Positions 54,601 to 64,000 of a stretch of DNA of 64,000 nucleotides are shown piece after piece. The DNA is taken from contig NC_134847.1 of assembly GCF_965363235.1 (NCBI RefSeq), positions 55,460,439 to 55,524,438 on the forward strand, written 5' to 3'. Numbering within the stretch: the stretch's first letter is position 1; each line of letters opens with the position of its first letter. The position numbers and the translations under genes were made by a program. Source of the stretch: Mytilus galloprovincialis (Eukaryota; Mollusca; Bivalvia; Mytilida; Mytilidae). The notes under the pieces are model-generated. The model worked only from the letters and a program-made list of their open reading frames with translations, was not told the origin of the DNA and did not search any database.

Positions 54601-57600
54601 GAAAGTATTGGAAACAGTACATGGGTTAGAGGTGAAAGACATTCGCACATTTGTAGACTGGTTAAAGACATTCCGTGTAGAATTAGATGGAGGAGGTTTG
54701 TTTATATATATGATAAAGACATTCAGGGCATACGATACAGTTTTGATCCTGTATTTACATTTTGTTAAAAATTTCCATATAGACTATTATTTACCTGATT
54801 AAATTATATATGTAATAAAAAATATAACTTCATGTGCTAATTTTTTAGTAAAATGCATACCTGCCAACTTTTGAAAATGGCCATGGGGGTTTTTGTGCGC
54901 GGCACCATTTTTGAGGGTAGAATTTTTCGCAGCATTTTTTCGTGTGATGATTTGGCTCCTAAAAGTGTCTGACATACTTCTTTTTTGGGGGTTATAGTTG
55001 AAGATGCTATTATAACCTATCTTTTTTTAAATTGTTTGATTGTTGTATTCTTTTTGTTGAGATAAACACCAGTCAGATGACTTTATGTTTGTCTGATACA
55101 TTGTCAAGAAATAAAAAAAAAAGTAATAATTTTATAATTTAATAACAAAAAAACCAACAATATATGAGGGTCTGGAAATGGGGGGGGGGGGGTGTCTGTT
55201 GTTCTATAAACATTTAATTTTCACCCCTTTTTTCTCTAATCTTCAAAAAATTAACCTCTTTTTTTTCTAATCTTCAAAAAATTTGACCACGTATTTCTCC
55301 AATTTTCATTTTTTTTTGCCCGTTATTCCCTTATCTTCATTTTTTAAGGGCATTATATTCTTTAATCATTTAACCCCATCCAAACCCTCATATATTATAT
55401 AGATCAATACCACAAGCAGTACTAGAATGTTTGGAGACATCATTAAGGCCACCGTGGTCAACTTTAAAGTCTCTGTTGCAAACTTTACAAAAGGCATGTG
55501 ACAATCCTAACGTTGATTTAGACAACCAGCCCCTGTACTTGACATCATTCTCCCATTTCTCTAAGTATTTGCACGAAGCAACACGCTTTTTTTTCTTAGG
55601 CGGTGACAGAACTATTTTGCAAGTTATAACTCGCCCATCATGATTCCAATTTTTATAAATTTAACACCCAAGTTAAAAAAAAACAACTCAAAATTTCGAT
55701 TCTTTGATTGTTTACTATGCCGACATTAATCAACTGGTGAATGCGTGATCACTAAATTTTGATTGGATGAAATTTGTCAGACACGATTTGTCTCCCTTGG
55801 GAAAACTTTCAAAAGTTCAAAATCGGGAACAAAAATATTTTTCGTGTAAATTTTACTAAAATCGTGTTTTTTGGCTATTTTCACGATCACGATCGTGTAA
55901 TCGGGACAGAGGGTCAAAATCGTGTAGTACACGCCTAAATCGTGAAAGTTGGCAGGTATGAAAATGAGGTCGAAATTTTGTATATTTGCTCAAAATTCGG
56001 ATTTGTGGACGTAATTTCCCTTTCAAAAGAAAGACATAACTTTTTTGTTTTAAAAGATAAACACAAATTGTTTTTGTTAAATAATTTGTAATTTCTGTAT
56101 TTTACAAGTTTCCTAAAAATTCCTACATTTTTTATTCAGAAATAACACACATTTATCAAATGTTCATGAATATAGGAAAAAAAATCATTTTTTGCTGTAT
56201 ATTTATCAAATTAAAAACATTTGCACTATTTACGTTTTCATGAAAATTGGCACACATAATCTTCTCGCGTAACCAAACCAAATGGCATTTTAAAAAAGAG
56301 GGGTCCATGAACTCGTTTTCAAGTTAGATACAATGTAAGTTTGAATGATAAAAATCAGTCGTAAACTGAAGTCATAGTTTGACGTTGCGAAAATAACCAT
56401 TTACGTTAGCAACGTCATTACCTCCCCTGTAACTGTATCGTATGTCCTTAAAGTCATATACCATGTATACTGAGAATTCTGATTTATTATAGATGATTTT
56501 TTAAATTTGTGTACATGTATATAGATTGGTAAAAGTGCTGTTGATATTATTTGCATACACTGGAAAAGTATTCTCATGTATTACACAACTTCTATATTAT
56601 GAAACAAATTTTACTCAATTTCATAAAGACACAACTTGCATGTTTATTAAGTCTTGTAATTAATTCACATTCATACAATTATAGCAGATATAGTAAATAG
56701 CACAAAAACAAAGTCAAAAGTGTTCTATTATCCGTTCTCTAACTTAATTTTGCTTCAACCAAATTTTATAAAGTTTACCACAAGACACAGATCAAATTTA
56801 AACTTTTTTAAAATCTATTATAGCATCACATCTGTAACAAAATCTGTACCCCAGAAAAATTAGGAAATCTTTTCAGTCTTATATATACATTTACATTTAC
56901 ACTTGAAATGTAGAAAGTTTTGTTTTGTGATTTTTTTTTTTGTAAGATAAAAATGAATTACATTGGTTGAATACATTTATTTTCAGGTTTGGTTGTAATG
57001 TGTAGTCCAGTAGATCAGTCCCGTCAAACAAGTATGGATTCCCGCCAAGGAAGTTTTGACGACCCAAGATCACGACAAAATAGCATGGATGATTTCAACA
57101 GAAGCATTGATTCACCATCCAGGAATGACAATCGTTTGCCTAATGGCAACCAGCTCCTAGGATCATCGAGTCCAATCCAACCAAAACGAGGAGTATCACC
57201 TTCACCCCTTATTAAACCTACGATAAGCTTGACAAAAGCAGACAGCATTGAAAAATCAGACAAGGAATTTAGTGTTTCAGTCAGACAGTTTGACTTTGAT
57301 ACGTCTTCGGGAACACATTGTGCATCTATGGAAAATTTGAAAATGACGGTGCCTTCCCAAGATACAGTTTTAATGACTGGGATACCAGAAAGTGTACAAG
57401 TACTGGTTCACAACAGAGATGGATCCCCTATGATATCAGAACCAGTCCAGTCTAGATTATTTTATTCCAGCAATGATATGGATATTGCTGTTGTGTCAGC
57501 TTTGCTAGGAGAGAGGAATAGCCTCAAAAATAACATTCCGAACACAGGCGCAGAGAAATCAGACTACTATTCAAAGTTACTAGACAAATTTAAACCTATG

Positions 57601-58071
57601 AAAAAAAGGAGTCTGTCGGATCTGGTTGCAGGGACCAAAATAGACGGTGATGATGATCCTGCAAAGAAAAAGTTTGCCTCCACTGAAGGACTGGAACCCA
57701 TTCATGCATCAATGGCAACTCAATCGCAGCCTGTATCAAAGCCTGTAACAATTAATACTCAGTTACTACCTGTGATGGTCTCACAACCGTCGCAGCTACT
57801 ACCAAGACACCTTCTACCATCCAAGGCTATAAACGCTCAGCCTGTACCCCTGATGATCTCACATCATCATCCATTAATGGCAAATACCCAACCAATGCCA
57901 TTAATGACAACTGAACCGGTTTCAGTACATACACATAATATGTTATCAAAAGCGCCAGCTTTTCAAAACTTCATCCAAAACAAAAGTTTGTACAAAAGAG
58001 AGGACAATCCTGCATATTTTCCAGTTCGCCCAGGACTGATGAAAATGAAGATGGATCCAAAACCAAAATGA
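48633..58071 (+). CDS. DUF3504 (Crypton tyrosine-recombinase-derived) host gene, four exons
   Basis: Exons 48633-49320, 53262-53666, 54582-54695 and 56987-58071 give 2292 bases, 763 aa plus stop; all three introns are phase 1. Start: ATGATGG at 48633 in a good context; the frame stays open slightly upstream but without an ATG. Residues about 1-25 are acidic; about 30-100 form a helical, SAM-like N-terminal domain (VIRTAIHYLREFVTAKGHSL). DUF3504, the domain shared by ZMYM2/3/4, QRICH1, KIAA1958 and KCTD1, follows (LQNKVFFDINLYICNRGKDF, FWQRPKRSFVASDLVWYD, NHAIKSTYIPLI). The recombinase HxxR motif reads HAIK and no downstream GH or nucleophilic Tyr is seen, so catalysis is unlikely. The last exon is Ser/Pro/Gln-rich with SRQTSM, SRQGSF and SRQNSM repeats and basic patches (KKRSLSDL). 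Probably a nuclear DNA-binding factor. Confidence 0.85.
49658..50890. mobile_element. Inverted-repeat element in DUF3504 intron 1
   Basis: The left end GCAGGGATCTCCATGG is inverted at the right end CCATGGAGATCTCTGG (14 of 16), and GTTTAACGATGG pairs loosely with CCATCGTTCAA further in. The left side carries a short minisatellite. About 1.23 kb, non-coding. Confidence 0.65.
49680..49795 (+). repeat. Minisatellite 'TCTTGCGCCATCGTTAAATTG'
   Basis: About five units of 21-23 bases (GCGCCATCGT followed by an A/T-rich spacer), sitting inside the left end of the 49658-50890 element. Confidence 0.88.
51050..52120. mobile_element. Inverted-repeat element in DUF3504 intron 1
   Basis: Left end TATAACCAAGGATCCGGAAA and right end TTTCCGGACCCTTGGGTATA are inverted with a few mismatches. 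About 1.07 kb with no transposase; TA at both borders. Confidence 0.65.
52830..52985 (+). repeat. SINE-like family C, 3' part
   Basis: 'CTTTGCACAGGCACATACAT', 'GGCAGGGTTAA', 'CTAATCTGGGACAGTGGTGT' match the end of the 5521-5890 copy. Lies in intron 1 of the DUF3504 gene. Confidence 0.6.
53841..54116 (+). repeat. 'TATGCCCCACC' repeat E, copy 1 (DUF3504 intron 2)
   Basis: Starts ATGCCCCACCTACGATAG, has a GTCCGT/GTTCGT microsatellite-like part, then 'AAGTTTTTGGTCAAGGTAG' and 'ACTTAGTACACATGTTCCC', and ends 'GTGGGGCATCCGTGTACT' and 'ACACATTCTTGTT'. The ATGCCCCAC and GTGGGGCAT parts are inverted. Confidence 0.85.
54850..55966 (-). mobile_element. DNA transposon with zinc-finger-coding remnant, DUF3504 intron 3
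   Basis: The element is 54856-55960. CATACCTGCCAACTTTT on the left is inverted on the right (AAAGTTGGCAGGTATG). AAAATG is repeated directly at both flanks (54850-54855, 55961-55966). On the minus strand, about 55400-55640 reads through KYLEKWENDVKYRGWLSKST and SHAFCKVCNRDFKVDHGG, then LNDVSKH: a BED/TTF-like zinc finger (CKVC...H...H) as at the N-terminus of hAT-type transposases. The rest of any transposase is gone. Superfamily not fixed: hAT normally gives 8-bp duplications. Confidence 0.78.
55161..55394. mobile_element. Small inverted-repeat element nested in the 54.9-56.0 kb transposon
   Basis: TATATGAGGGTCTGGA on the left is inverted on the right (TCCAAACCCTCATATA, one mismatch). It contains a G-run and 'ATCTTCAAAAAATT' repeats. 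It ends at the point where the zinc-finger frame stops, so its insertion probably truncated that frame. Confidence 0.7.
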
Positions 58072-59424
58072 AAACTTTCCAAAATCATTTGTTGGAAGTC
58101 TATTTTGGCAGCTTTGCTGGTATTTCATTTTTAGGAGTCCCAGACAGATGCAAGTTTTTGCTAAGAAAGGATTCATGGGACGAGATCATTTCATTTGGGA
58201 AATGATGGCAATGTTCAGTGTTTTTAAGAGATGTGGTTATTGTTTTTTTTCTGTGTTGTAGTACACAGAAGGACTAATTTGCTTTCCATTATGTGGTATG
58301 TGATGATAAAAGCTGTTTTATAACCGGAAAAGACAGTTACAGACTATTGTATGGTATGCATACAGTGTCACAGAGACAGAAGAGGAAGGTTTATCAGTGA
58401 ATGGACTTTTGGTGTAGTTTATCAGTGAACAAATTTACTGTGTAAAATTTGAGGATGTTTTAATGTGATTGTGATAAAGAAGAGGTGATAACTTCAAATT
58501 ATTTTAAAGTAATGTTGTAGTTAAATGTAGTTTTAGTGTCTACCATTTGTTTTAGATGACAGAGAGTGCAATTATAATTTAAATGAAGGGTTTATTATAA
58601 ACTGCTAATTTTGAATGAAAGTTTTATTATAAATCACTAATTTTAAAAGAAGGGTTTATTTTAAGGAGGAAGTAATATATATACATGTTTGTATATTAAA
58701 CTTTTTGTTTCCTTGCTTTTGTTACCAGATTCTATTTTTGATGCTTATTTTATGTTATGTTTTTTGTTGTATAGTGTATTTCCTTTTGATATTTTTGTAT
58801 TTAAGTATAAAACATTTTTAAATATTGTCCATTGTTAAGCATATATGCATTTTTAGCAATTTTTTGTATTTGTGCTTAATATTCATCTTTTATGATATCG
58901 ATTACCATTGTTTACCTCAAACTGTCCTAAAGTAGTCTGCTTTTTTAAGCCTAACTATAAATTGGGTATTTTGAAGAGTTGAAATTATGTTCAATGCTTT
59001 GTACCATTACTTCTTTTTTCTGGCAGATGAAATGACTATAGCTGATATTAAGAGTTAAGAGTAAGGCATAAATAATTTAATAACAGTACTCTAGTTGAAG
59101 AGTTGACACATCAATTAGGAAGTTTACTGGAGACACTGAGAATATTTCTATTCTGAGGCATGACAAAAATTTAAGAATTAAACATGTTAAAAGCTTGAAA
59201 AATGTGTGAAATATTATAATATTAAATTCCATGAAGATTTTGTTGTACATTGTATTAAGATCCTACAAATGAAATTTACAAGATTATTGTCATTTCGTAA
59301 CTAGTCAAATTCCAATTCTGATAATATCTTTTTAAACTGCATATTTGAGGTATGTGTCCTTTTATATTTGATTATATTGTATTAATCAAACAATTAATTT
59401 CAAGTCAGTATTTCTGAATACTTC
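58072..59424 (+). other. 3' flank / probable 3' UTR of the DUF3504 gene
   Basis: AT-rich, with no open frames or clear repeats. A long 3' UTR is plausible; no canonical AATAAA stands out close to the stop codon. Confidence 0.4.
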
Positions 59425-59697
59425 TAATGCTGAGTTCACACGTAATTGGAATTCTATTTGCATTAGCTAATTCGAATAAGTTTAATTCGCATTTGAAACG
59501 AATTACTTCCTAACGTCAATTCTAATTCTAATTGCAATGCGCGTCAAATTTGCTTTACTGTCCATATTCGTATTCACAAAAGCGTATTTCTAAAGCGAAT
59601 TGGATAATTCGAATTAAAACAGAAGAGTGTGTGAACGCAATTAGCGAATTCGATTCGAATTCAATTCAAATTAAATGTCCATGTGAACGAGGCATTA
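59425..59697. mobile_element. AATTCG-rich inverted-repeat MITE
   Basis: TAATGCTGAGTTCACAC on the left is inverted on the right (ATGTGAACGAGGCATTA) with a few mismatches. The interior is full of GAATTC/AATTCG motifs. About 270 bases, in the 3' flank of the DUF3504 gene. Confidence 0.7.
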
Positions 59698-59808
59698 TTT
59701 ATGATATGTCAGTTTTGGATTTGACAGTAAATATATATATGGCATGTATGGTATCCCATGAAAAAAAAAGATAAAAAATACACTAGGATAATGATTTATA
59801 ATGTTTTG

Positions 59809-59814
59809 AATAAA
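59809..59814 (+). terminator. Candidate distal poly(A) signal
   Basis: AATAAA 1.74 kb after the DUF3504 stop codon; one of several possible sites, chosen because it lies in a gene-free stretch before repeat E. Confidence 0.2.
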
Positions 59815-60111
59815 AAGGTGAATTTGTATATGAAATATTATTTTATATATCTGCATTTTTATGCCAAATCAAATTATTCAGGTACACCTATTGTACCTGT
59901 TCATAGTGTGAGAGTTCTTCAAATATATGGATGATATTGTAACCTTTGCATTAGAAGATTATCTATTCAAAGGAAAGTTATTCTTATTAAATAAGAACAT
60001 GAAAATTGATATTTATTGAATGTATGTGGGCTCCCCTTATAATTCTATAAAAATTTTTTTCTATATATTTATTACAACTAGTTTAGATAAAATTTGTAAT
60101 AACAATATTAA

Positions 60112-60375
60112 TAGTAGAGGGGCATATTATTTTTTTTGGTCTGTGGAACACTTTGTTTGTTAGTTTGTCTGTCTGTTCCACTTCAGATTCAAGTTTTTGA
60201 TTAATTTTTAGTTCAATCAACTTGAAACTTAGTACAATGTACACATGTTCCTTATAATATGATCTTTCTAATGTTAATGCCAAATTAGAGTTTTTATCCT
60301 AATTTCAAAGTCGAATGAAAATAAGATTCTAAGTGCGAGTGGGGCATCCGTATACTATGGACACATTCTTGTTCT
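60112..60375 (+). repeat. Repeat E, copy 2
   Basis: 'TAGTAGAGGGGCATATTAT', 'AACTTGAAACTTAGTACA', 'GTGCGAGTGGGGCATCCGT', 'GGACACATTCTTGTT'. The left end (ATGCCCCACC) is missing and the CCGT-rich part is reduced. Confidence 0.8.
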
Positions 60376-61440
60376 TATGCTTTATAAAGAATCACATATT
60401 TTGTACTTTTCATCTTCCTGTATTTGATCTTATTTCTTCGCAAACATGAAATTTCCTTGATTTTTGATGTAAGAGTGCTCGAAACAATAAATGCCTTGAT
60501 TAAAAAAAGTTAATTTTACTATTGATGTTCTCAACTCTTCAATCAATTAGATTTTTTAAATTGATCATTAACATGATTATAAAACTCCTGGTGGTTAAAA
60601 TTCTTGACCAAGAATTAAATTGTATCTTCTAACTACATACACATTTGAAAATACTTATTCAAGCAGACAAGGATTTCTGTTCATATGGCTTTATTGATAA
60701 ACAAGGAAAATCAATATGTTTATGAACTTTGCAAAAATTGGAAAAAGATCGAAAATTTGTAAATTTAACCTGTTGGAATATTAAAAAAACAATATTGGTA
60801 TGGTGTATGTTATTTTAAACCTTGGTTCTTGCAACTTAATTCAGAATGATAAAATACTCATTGTTAATATAACAAGTGGTCAATAATTATCATCTTGCTC
60901 CATTGAAATTTTGCTTTCATTTTTTTTTAAATTTCTATATATTAAAGGCAATTTAAGATGCAAGACATGTTTATATGAATTGGGTTTCATAGGTGGATTC
61001 AGGACAAAAAGTTCTGGATGTGCCACTGGGTTTTATTTTGTTAGTAATTATTTTCTGATAATTCATTGCTTGTAATGAGGTCTAAGACATTAAGTTTACT
61101 ATGCAAATTATATTGTAAAGAAATCCAGGGAAATACTGAATTTATATTATAAGTATGAAAGGAGCATCAATATTTATTCATTTATCAGGGTAAATAAGGT
61201 CAGCCCTTAACTAAAAAAATGTTGGTTTCTGGAAAATCACTAATGTTTACTTTCAATAAAAAATATCTCTGTATTAGAAAGTAAGTAATAACATTAATTG
61301 TGCAGATCAAGTTTTATTGTTGGATTCATAGAGAAGATGGCATCAATTCTAAATCCACAAGATTTTTTTTTCTATTTTATGTCTAGCATTGTTTTGATAT
61401 GCTGTTAGTATACGGTACCCTCTGTATTTCAATGAATTTT

Positions 61441-61735
61441 TATGCCCCACCTACGATAGTAGGGGGGGCATTATGTTTTCTGGTCTGTGCGTCCGTTCGT
61501 CTGTTCGTCCGTTCGTCCGTCCGTCTGTCCCTCTTCAGGTTAAAGTTTTTGGTCAAGGTAGTTTTTGATGAAGTTGAAGTCCAATCGACTTCAAACTTGG
61601 TACACATGTTCCCTATGATATGATCTTTTTAATTTTAATGCCAAATTAGAGTTTTTACCCCAATGTCACGGTCCACTGAACATGGAAAATGATAGTGCGA
61701 GTGGGGCATTCGTGTACTGGGGACACATTCTTGTT
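61441..61735 (+). repeat. Repeat E, copy 3
   Basis: The fullest copy: TATGCCCCACCTACGATAG, a (CCGT/TCGT)n stretch at about 61488-61530, then the conserved body and the 'GTGGGGCATTCGTGTACTGG' and 'ACACATTCTTGTT' end. Confidence 0.88.
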
Positions 61736-64000
61736 AATATTTATATAGTAGGGCATGTTGTAAAATTACAATGAAAGGATATGCAGTTTGTTGAATTTAT
61801 AATTGTTTTGCATTTTAATTTAATTTTGAATAAACTGGTTTATTTTGTTTTGATGTTGTACACAAATTTTATAGATTTATCATTATTGTTCTAATGTCAT
61901 TGACTTTTTTATGTATGGTATAACATTACCTAGCATTCCTTCATGTTTATAATTATCATATGTATGTGTAATTTGTTGTGCTAAGATATTTAAGCAAATT
62001 TGTAATCAATTTTTAACTTGCATTTTCAATTTGATGGATTGGTGATTTGAGATTGAGTTTTTTGACAGATAATCAATGTAGTTATTAAAGTGAAATTAAA
62101 GAATTTAATTTACGATATGATAGAATTTAATGTAAACAGTAATATATATTGTATTTTTTAATTGACAATGGCTTATATAAGTTGTCTACCTTGTACTGAA
62201 GTTTATTTGTTTTACCCTTGTTATCAAAATACAGAAAAATTGTTACGTATAAATTTATTAATTTGGATGTTGCAAATTGTTGACAGAGTGTGTATTTTAA
62301 TATCAAAGATGTATTGTAAATTCAGAAAATTATGGCGATGTTTTTATAAATGTGAAAAATGTGACAGAAAGCAACAGGTTTGCAATAATATAAACTTAAA
62401 TCAATAATGTAAGTAGTTATACCTTCATAAATTTGTTTGAAATTGATTAAATTAAATTTCACATTTTTGTCAGACGTCAACTACTTGCATTAGTTAAAGC
62501 TCACTTAAATTTCTGATTTTACAGTATATATTTTAGTCGACAGTATTAACTTTTCTTGTTAGAGGCCTAATAATCTTGTAAGACCTATATAAGTCTTATA
62601 GGTCTGTTTATGTAATGGGACTTAACTCTATTTATAGGCAGAACAAGACCTTCGATTGGAATGTTTTATTATGCATTTGTTATAGAATTTATTCGGTTTT
62701 TAATATTCAATTTTATTGTTATATTTTCCTGATTGTTAAGATTTGACAAGTATATTTTACTTTACCATTCAACAAGAGGATCATATTCACAAAATTTGAA
62801 GGTTTTCCACAGTTAGATTATGCGCTGTTAGAAATTTAAAAATTACTGGAATCAATTTTTGGGAATCCTTTGAATGTTATCTATGAATTTCCTGAATCTT
62901 AAGATTATAAGACCTACATTTTCTAAATGATAAATTTCAAAGATTGACAGTAAATTTGATTATGATTTATTGTTACCTGCATAAAATACTTGGCTCTCAG
63001 ATAAATACTGATAGTTATATATTGCATTGATTTGTTCTAATCTTTTTTTTTTTAAATGACTCATTAGCAATTTTATCTTCTCATAGATATTTCGTAGGAA
63101 GTACTTCCAATTAATTAATGATGTAAAGGAATTCTTGATAAATCAGGAAAATATAACATAAATGTAGCAATCCATGATACCGGTGAAATCATAAACAGTG
63201 AATTGATATACAGGAAATGTTATTATTTGTATATTTATACACATAATGTTATTTTTATAATGTTTGAAGAAGATATACCTTCACTTTCTAATATACAGAA
63301 GTTAGGCACAAATTATTATATTCATGATTAACTCTTTTAGAATTAATTGGAGTAGCTATATTATATTTTGTTATTTGCTTTGTGATTTTTATTTCTCACC
63401 ACTGATTTTTTTTTTTTAATGAATGCAACTGCAAAGTATATGTACTCCTTGTTTAATAGTAGAGTTTTATTTACAAAATTATTAAATTCTTAAAATGTCA
63501 AAAAAATATTAATGCAAATTAATATTGTAGTATTTAGTATAAAATAAAATCAGTACAAATTTCTATTTCTTGGAATTAAGTACGATTGAAATTCCACCTT
63601 ATCAATATCACTTTTGGCCTGTGATGACAAATATTTACAGTAAGCAATTTATTTTCTCAATCTAGCAACAAATCCAGATTGGTGTATGGTTTTATGTTGT
63701 CATAATCTGATATTGAAATTAAAAAGGTTTAATGCTAGTAATTTATGCATAGATATTTGAAAATTAAAGTGCAGAAACAGCTTTAACAGAATGTTAAAAT
63801 ATTTTATCAAGTTAACGTAAGCTTGGGGTGAGTCATTTTGAAACAAAATGGCTGTGCAGCTTTGAAGGATTTAATTATGTCCCAAAAAAACAATGTTGTT
63901 TATATACATGATATATATATTTATGAAAACAATTTTACTGTTTTCCCCCATGTAATTCACTCAGATTATAAAGATGATTAATAAAAAAGTACCTTTTTGT
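61736..64000. other. Gene-free AT-rich stretch to the window end
   Basis: Nothing convincing. An 81-codon frame at 62162-62407 has no recognised domain. A small hairpin AGACCTATA/TATAGGTCT lies at about 62581-62605. Confidence 0.35.

Noticed and set aside
62162-62407. 81-codon frame rich in Cys and Tyr
   Set aside because: No signal or domain recognised; composition fits AT-rich non-coding DNA, and part resembles a MITE end.

Overview
This is eukaryotic DNA, very AT-rich, with split genes, GT/AG introns, many short inverted-repeat transposons and a tRNA-derived SINE. The repeat families and the cluster of short intronless acetylcholine-receptor-like genes suggest a bivalve mollusc, most likely a marine mussel (Mytilus-like). 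The species is inferred from recognition of the families, not from a search.

Layout. (1) 1-17 kb: a cluster of intronless Cys-loop receptor genes. Three are complete, each 388 codons (66-1232 minus, 6929-8095 minus, 15270-16436 plus). One is a truncated pseudogene (about 6590-6912 minus) fused to the 3' flank of the second gene. Their upstream DNA is also conserved, so they arose by DNA duplication. Retroelement debris lies between them: Penelope-like reverse transcriptase, a Ty3/gypsy fossil and short dispersed repeats. (2) 17-23.8 kb: no host gene found; repeats, including a full-length tRNA-derived SINE with a 13-bp target-site duplication and a MITE with 18-bp perfect inverted ends. (3) 23.8-40.4 kb, plus strand: a complete gene for mitochondrial ribosomal protein S9 (uS9m), read as 14 exons and 407 aa, its introns loaded with MITEs, foldbacks and SINE-like copies. 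(4) 40.5-48 kb: a repeat block. It holds a SINE relic, Penelope debris, a nested pair of large mollusc repeats with three kinds of internal tandem array, a 5'-truncated LINE whose stop codon sits in a 43-bp palindrome, and a small MITE with its duplication intact. (5) 48.6-58.1 kb, plus strand: a four-exon host gene (763 aa) encoding a DUF3504/Crypton-type tyrosine-recombinase-like domain that has lost catalytic residues, followed by a serine-rich, probably disordered tail. This is a likely domesticated transposase. Its third intron carries a separate DNA transposon with a zinc-finger-coding remnant. (6) 58.1-64 kb: 3' flank, AT-rich, with two copies of a 'TATGCCCCACC' repeat and one AATTCG-rich inverted-repeat element; no convincing further gene.

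The host genes are not functionally linked as far as can be seen: neuro- or chemoreceptor-type ion channels, one mitoribosome subunit and one probable nuclear DNA-binding factor. The common theme is transposable elements: the genes sit in a dense layer of non-autonomous elements, and one gene is itself probably made from a transposase.
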